Source of the DNA: Clostridia bacterium
GTDB lineage: Bacteria > Bacillota > Sulfobacillia > SLMV01
Direction of reading: 5' to 3'
DNA: 8,641 nucleotides
Assembly (NCBI GenBank): GCA_007133365.1
Contig: SLMV01000154.1
Location: 1 to 8,641 of the forward strand
Part shown: piece after piece, positions 5,624 through 8,641 of the stretch
Position numbering within the stretch: position 1 is the stretch's first letter
Layout: each line of letters begins with the position of its first letter
Program-made: the position numbers and the translations under genes
Notes under the pieces: generated by a model
Database searches by the model: none
What the model saw: only the letters and a program-made list of their open reading frames with translations
What the model was told of the DNA's origin: nothing

Positions 5624-5647
5624 GGAGCAAAAAAAGAGAGGCTGAAG

Positions 5648-8344
5648 ATGATCCGGAAGAAGACGCAACGCACCGCTTTCGGGGACCGGGAGAAGCGCAC
5701 CGCCGACAAGATGGCGCGAATTTCAAAGGGATTGCTGTCGCGATCGCTTCAGGATCCCACCTGTTTGCTCGAGTCCTTGGGGACACGACCCGACGGCCTC
5801 ACCACTGAAGAGGCTAAAGATCGCCTCGAACGTTTTGGATTCAACCTCATCGCACGGGAGCGTGTGGCGGCCTGGTCCACCCACCTCCTTGGCGCCTTTC
5901 GCAATCCTTTCGTTGGCATATTGGTGATTTTGGCGATCGCCTCCTTCGTCACGGAGTGGTGGTTGGCACCGCCTGCCGAACAGGATCTGACCACCCTCGT
6001 CATCATTACCATTTTGGTCTTAATCAGCGTGGTTTTGACTTTCATCCAGGAATATCAGGCCAACCGGGCGGCCCAGCAGCTCTTATCCATGGTGCAAAGC
6101 CGCACGCACGTCTTTCGTGATGGGGGAAATCTGAAACCCATCCTCTCCTCTGAGATCGTGCCCGGGGACATCCTTCAGCTCGCAGCCGGCGACATGATCC
6201 CGGCCGACGTGCGACTGCTCGATGTCAACAATCTCTCGGTCAACGAATCGGCCCTCACCGGGGAATCGCTGCCGGTGGAGAAGTCGATCACTTCCGATGT
6301 GGGTGAGGATGCTGAGGATCTAAAGGAGTACCTGGAGATGGCCAGTGCCTTGGATCTGGATAATATCGGCTTCATGGGGACCAGCGTGGTGAGCGGCACC
6401 GCGCGAGCAGTGGTCGTATCGTCCGCCGACGACACCTACTTTGGATCGATGTCTGAGGAACTGGTGGGGCATCATCCCCCGACCAGTTTCGATCAGGGCG
6501 TTGCCAGCGTGAGCCTCCTTTTGATCCGATTCATGGTGATCATGGTGCCCATCATTTTCCTCATCAATGGGGTCACTCAAGGGGATTGGTTCAGCGCCCT
6601 CCTCTTTGGACTGGCCGTTGCCGTGGGCCTCACCCCGGAAATGCTCCCCGCCATTATCACCGGTAACTTGGCCAAGGGCACCTTGGAAATGGCCCGAGCG
6701 AAAACCATCGTCAAACGATTAAATGCCGTACAGAATCTGGGCGCGATGGATGTGCTGTGCACGGATAAAACCGGGACATTAACCGACGATTCGGTTGCGC
6801 TTCAAACCTATGTGGATGTTTCGGGTGCCGAGAACGCCAAAGTCCTCCTTTACACCTACCTCAACAGTTCCTTTCAGACCGGACTCCGTAATCCCTTAGA
6901 TGAAGCCGTACTAGCTCATCCCGAGGTTGAGGATTTGGCTTTGCAGGCGGACACCTACCAGAAGATGGGCGAGATCCCCTTCGAAACCACGCGCCGCCGC
7001 ATGTCCGTGGTGCTTAAAAAAGGGGCGAAGCGCATCTTGGTGACCAAGGGTGCGGTGGACGAAATGCTTGCCATCTGCACCCACGTGACGACACCCGACG
7101 GAGACCAACCCTTGGAGGATGCGTCGAGGCAGCGAGCCGCCCAACAGGCCAACACCCTTAATGCCGAGGGCCTCCGGGTGCTCCTGGTAGGATATCGCGA
7201 CGTGAAAGCACGACCCGAGGGGTATTCCATTTCGGACGAAGAGGATTTGACCCTGCTGGGCCTCGTCGGCTTTCTTGATCCGCCCAAGGCTACCGCCGGG
7301 CCCGCGATCCAAGCACTAAAGACACAGGGTGTGAGCGTTCGCGTCCTCACCGGTGATAGCGTTGTGGCGACACGGCGAACGTGCGCCGACATCGGTTTCG
7401 AAATACAGGGGATGATGGAAGGCCATGAGGTGGAGCGGCTGCCTGACGAAGCGCTGACGCGAGCCGTCGAAACCCACAATGTGTTCGTTCGCACCACACC
7501 ATTACAAAAAGCACGAATCGTCAAGGCGCTCAAATCAAAGGGCCATACCGTGGGTTTTTTGGGGGACGGCATCAACGATGCGCTCGCGCTTCGCGACGCG
7601 GATGTGGGGATCTCGGTCGATAATGCGGTGGATATCGCCAAAGAATCCGCCGAGATTATCCTTTTGGAGAAAGACCTCATGGTCCTCGAGGAAGCCATCA
7701 CCCTTGGCCGCCGAGTGTTCGGGAATATTATGAAATATATCAAGATGACGGTCAGTTCGAATTTCGGTAACGTCTTTAGTGTTTTGGTCGCCAGCATCTT
7801 CCTTCCGTTTCCCCCGATGCTGCCCCTGCACCTGTTGGTCCAAAACCTGCTTTATGACATTTCCCAGACTTCCATCCCCTGGGACACCGTCGATGAGGAG
7901 TTCTTAGCGAAACCGAGGCGGTGGAATCCCGAGGGCATCACCCGTTTCACCCTTTATGTCGGTCCGGTCAGTTCCATTTTCGACTTTTCCACCTTTATCC
8001 TGATGTGGTTCATCTTTGGCGCAAACCACGTTGGCGAACAAGCCCTCTTTCACAGCGGCTGGTTCGTCTTGGGTTTGCTCTCCCAAACATTGATCGTGCA
8101 CCTGATAAGAACCCGTAAGGTCCCCTTCTTCCAGAGCACCGCCGCCCCACCTGTGATCGTGACGACCGGGGCGGTGATGTTAATCGGGCTCATGATACCC
8201 TATACCGGGTTTGGACAAAATCTCGGACTGGTTGCCCTTCCGGGCAGCTATTTCCCGTGGCTCTTGCTCACCTTACTGGCTTATTGTGCCGTGATACAGT
8301 GGGTCAAATCCTGGTACATCCGACGCTTTGATGCCTGGTTATGA
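5648..8344 (+). CDS. mgtA: Magnesium-importing P-type ATPase (P3B, MgtA/MgtB type)
   Basis: This complete 898-residue protein is close to the usual MgtA length (about 900). It imports Mg2+ across the cytoplasmic membrane using ATP. The family motifs are intact: the actuator TGES (204-207), the phosphorylation site in CTDKTGTLT with Asp373, the TGD hinge (568-570) and GDGIND (639-644). Two membrane segments precede the actuator domain (about 84-106 and 114-134). Two follow it (about 289-308 and 315-337), the second holding the ion-path motif LTPEML (328-333). Six more lie in the last 200 residues, ten in all. The sequence LLYDISQTSIPWDTVD (735-749) is typical of MgtA/MgtB and separates it from Ca2+ and Na+/K+ pumps. 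The first 28 residues are strongly basic (MIRKKTQRTAF), as in other MgtA N-termini. Start: GAGAGG at 5636-5641, 6 bases before the ATG. Control by Mg2+ is expected from the family, and the structured leader may supply it. Confidence 0.95.
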   Translation: MIRKKTQRTAFGDREKRTADKMARISKGLLSRSLQDPTCLLESLGTRPDGLTTEEAKDRLERFGFNLIARERVAAWSTHLLGAFRNPFVGILVILAIASFVTEWWLAPPAEQDLTTLVIITILVLISVVLTFIQEYQANRAAQQLLSMVQSRTHVFRDGGNLKPILSSEIVPGDILQLAAGDMIPADVRLLDVNNLSVNESALTGESLPVEKSITSDVGEDAEDLKEYLEMASALDLDNIGFMGTSVVSGTARAVVVSSADDTYFGSMSEELVGHHPPTSFDQGVASVSLLLIRFMVIMVPIIFLINGVTQGDWFSALLFGLAVAVGLTPEMLPAIITGNLAKGTLEMARAKTIVKRLNAVQNLGAMDVLCTDKTGTLTDDSVALQTYVDVSGAENAKVLLYTYLNSSFQTGLRNPLDEAVLAHPEVEDLALQADTYQKMGEIPFETTRRRMSVVLKKGAKRILVTKGAVDEMLAICTHVTTPDGDQPLEDASRQRAAQQANTLNAEGLRVLLVGYRDVKARPEGYSISDEEDLTLLGLVGFLDPPKATAGPAIQALKTQGVSVRVLTGDSVVATRRTCADIGFEIQGMMEGHEVERLPDEALTRAVETHNVFVRTTPLQKARIVKALKSKGHTVGFLGDGINDALALRDADVGISVDNAVDIAKESAEIILLEKDLMVLEEAITLGRRVFGNIMKYIKMTVSSNFGNVFSVLVASIFLPFPPMLPLHLLVQNLLYDISQTSIPWDTVDEEFLAKPRRWNPEGITRFTLYVGPVSSIFDFSTFILMWFIFGANHVGEQALFHSGWFVLGLLSQTLIVHLIRTRKVPFFQSTAAPPVIVTTGAVMLIGLMIPYTGFGQNLGLVALPGSYFPWLLLTLLAYCAVIQWVKSWYIRRFDAWL

Positions 8345-8358
8345 GATCCTTTTGGATC
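8345..8358 (+). terminator. Weak hairpin directly behind mgtA
   Basis: GATCC (8345-8349) and GGATC (8354-8358) form a 5-bp stem around TTTT directly after the mgtA stop codon. The sequence that follows (GTCTTATAAA) is only partly T-rich. It is a weak terminator candidate at best. Confidence 0.25.
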
Positions 8359-8409
8359 GTCTTATAAAGGGTGGTTCAAGCGGGACGTTTCGCCAAAGAG
8401 GATATTTTC

Positions 8410-8431
8410 TTGTCCGGCAAAACCCGGACAA
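8410..8431. terminator. 8-bp inverted repeat in the convergent spacer, possible terminator
   Basis: TTGTCCGG (8410-8417) and CCGGACAA (8424-8431) form a perfect 8-bp stem with a 6-base loop in the 148 bases between two convergent genes. Neither strand has a T-run right behind the stem. It is placed like a shared terminator but lacks the tail. Confidence 0.35.
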
Positions 8432-8441
8432 CGCGGGTTCG

Positions 8442-8458
8442 AAAACGATGAATCATCG
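8442..8458 (-). terminator. Candidate terminator of the amidohydrolase gene
   Basis: On the minus strand CGATG, a three-base ATT loop and CATCG (8458 down to 8446) are followed at once by TTTT (8445-8442). The stem is short, but the hairpin-plus-T layout and the position 35 bases after the stop codon fit an intrinsic terminator for the minus-strand gene. Confidence 0.35.
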
Positions 8459-8492
8459 GCCCTGGTTACGAAGCCGGCTCTTTCCATCCCAT

Positions 8493-8641
8493 CTAAGGTG
8501 ATCTCGGCTTGAGCCACCGAGCGCCGATCGGCTTATCCATCACCAATTCTCCATCTTCCGCCAACAGCTGACCCCGTTGAAACACGTGCTTGACCCGTCC
8601 CTTTACCGAGTAATTTTTAAAAATGCGCGCCGCATCACGAA
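8493..8641 (-). CDS. Dihydropyrimidinase/hydantoinase-like amidohydrolase, C-terminal fragment
   Basis: The last 48 residues of a minus-strand gene are visible, entering from the window edge and ending in TAG at 8493-8495. The sequence reads YSVKGRVKHVFQRGQ, then LLAEDGELV, then PIGARWLKPR. This matches the last strands of dihydropyrimidinases and D-hydantoinases, where '(V/I)xG.V..VF.RG.(L/V)(V/I)..DG..V..P.G..(W/F)L(K/R)R' closes the small beta domain behind the metal-binding barrel. These enzymes hydrolyse cyclic ureides such as dihydrouracil or hydantoins. None of the metal ligands lies in the visible part. Other cyclic amidohydrolases (allantoinase, dihydroorotase, N-acyl-D-amino acid deacylase) end in a similar way, so the exact substrate is open. 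It is convergent with mgtA and not in its operon. Confidence 0.65.
   Translation of the reverse strand, partial: RDAARIFKNYSVKGRVKHVFQRGQLLAEDGELVMDKPIGARWLKPRSP

Noticed and set aside
5406..5647. M-box Mg2+ riboswitch before mgtA
   Set aside because: The conserved M-box core is not present. The GGTTAGGGAGC stretch near 5618 only vaguely resembles its first segment.
5305..5808. A 167-codon plus-strand frame overlapping the end of the CFI-box-like gene and the start of mgtA
   Set aside because: It overlaps two well-supported genes, has no ribosome binding site, and its composition is that of a shadow frame.
6955..7797. A 280-codon minus-strand frame inside mgtA
   Set aside because: It is Ser/Arg/Thr-rich low-complexity sequence antisense to intact P-type ATPase motifs, a typical shadow of a GC-biased gene.
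8410..8431. Strong bidirectional terminator between mgtA and the amidohydrolase gene
   Set aside because: The stem is perfect but neither strand has a T-run after it, so it is listed only as a weak candidate.

Overview
The window looks like a chromosomal stretch from a Gram-positive-type bacterium, most likely a member of Bacillota. The grounds are a secreted protein that begins an S-layer homology (SLH) domain, strong purine-rich ribosome binding sites (GGAGG, AAGGAG, GAGGGAGGGG) before most genes, and moderately GC-rich coding with similar codon choice throughout. No genus can be named from the sequence alone. I see no transposase, phage gene, tRNA, rRNA or CRISPR array.

Layout, left to right. 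(1) 1-761, minus strand: a secreted protein with a signal peptide, a beta-rich middle and the start of an SLH domain cut by the window edge. (2) 762-1158: a divergent regulatory region with back-to-back promoter candidates, a 10-bp palindrome, a tandem repeat and a leader hairpin. (3) 1159-2127, plus: a membrane-anchored protein made of two diverged copies of one domain, with a candidate terminator behind it. (4) 2300-3670, plus: a stand-alone flavin disulfide oxidoreductase of the mercuric reductase/dihydrolipoyl dehydrogenase class, with a good terminator behind it. (5) 3671-4193: a long non-coding stretch with a promoter candidate, short direct repeats and a leader hairpin. (6) 4194-5405, plus: an unrecognised protein whose C-terminal third resembles the CFI-box family. 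(7) 5406-5647: the leader of the next gene, with a 17-bp long-range stem and a proline-rich 37-codon small ORF. (8) 5648-8344, plus: a complete MgtA-type P3B Mg2+-importing ATPase. (9) 8493-8641, minus: the C-terminal end of a dihydropyrimidinase/hydantoinase-like amidohydrolase, convergent with mgtA.

The genes do not form one obvious pathway. The two left-hand genes are divergent, both exported or membrane-anchored, and share a control region, so they may both serve the cell envelope. The oxidoreductase is flanked by terminators and probably transcribed alone. The CFI-box-like gene and mgtA run in the same direction without an obvious terminator between them, so mgtA may be read from its own leader or by read-through.

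The most interesting observation is the mgtA leader. The proline codons of a possible leader peptide lie on the 3' arm of a strong stem, and the first arm of a second inverted repeat lies just outside it. This recalls, without sequence similarity, the proline-rich leader peptide MgtL that controls mgtA in enteric bacteria.
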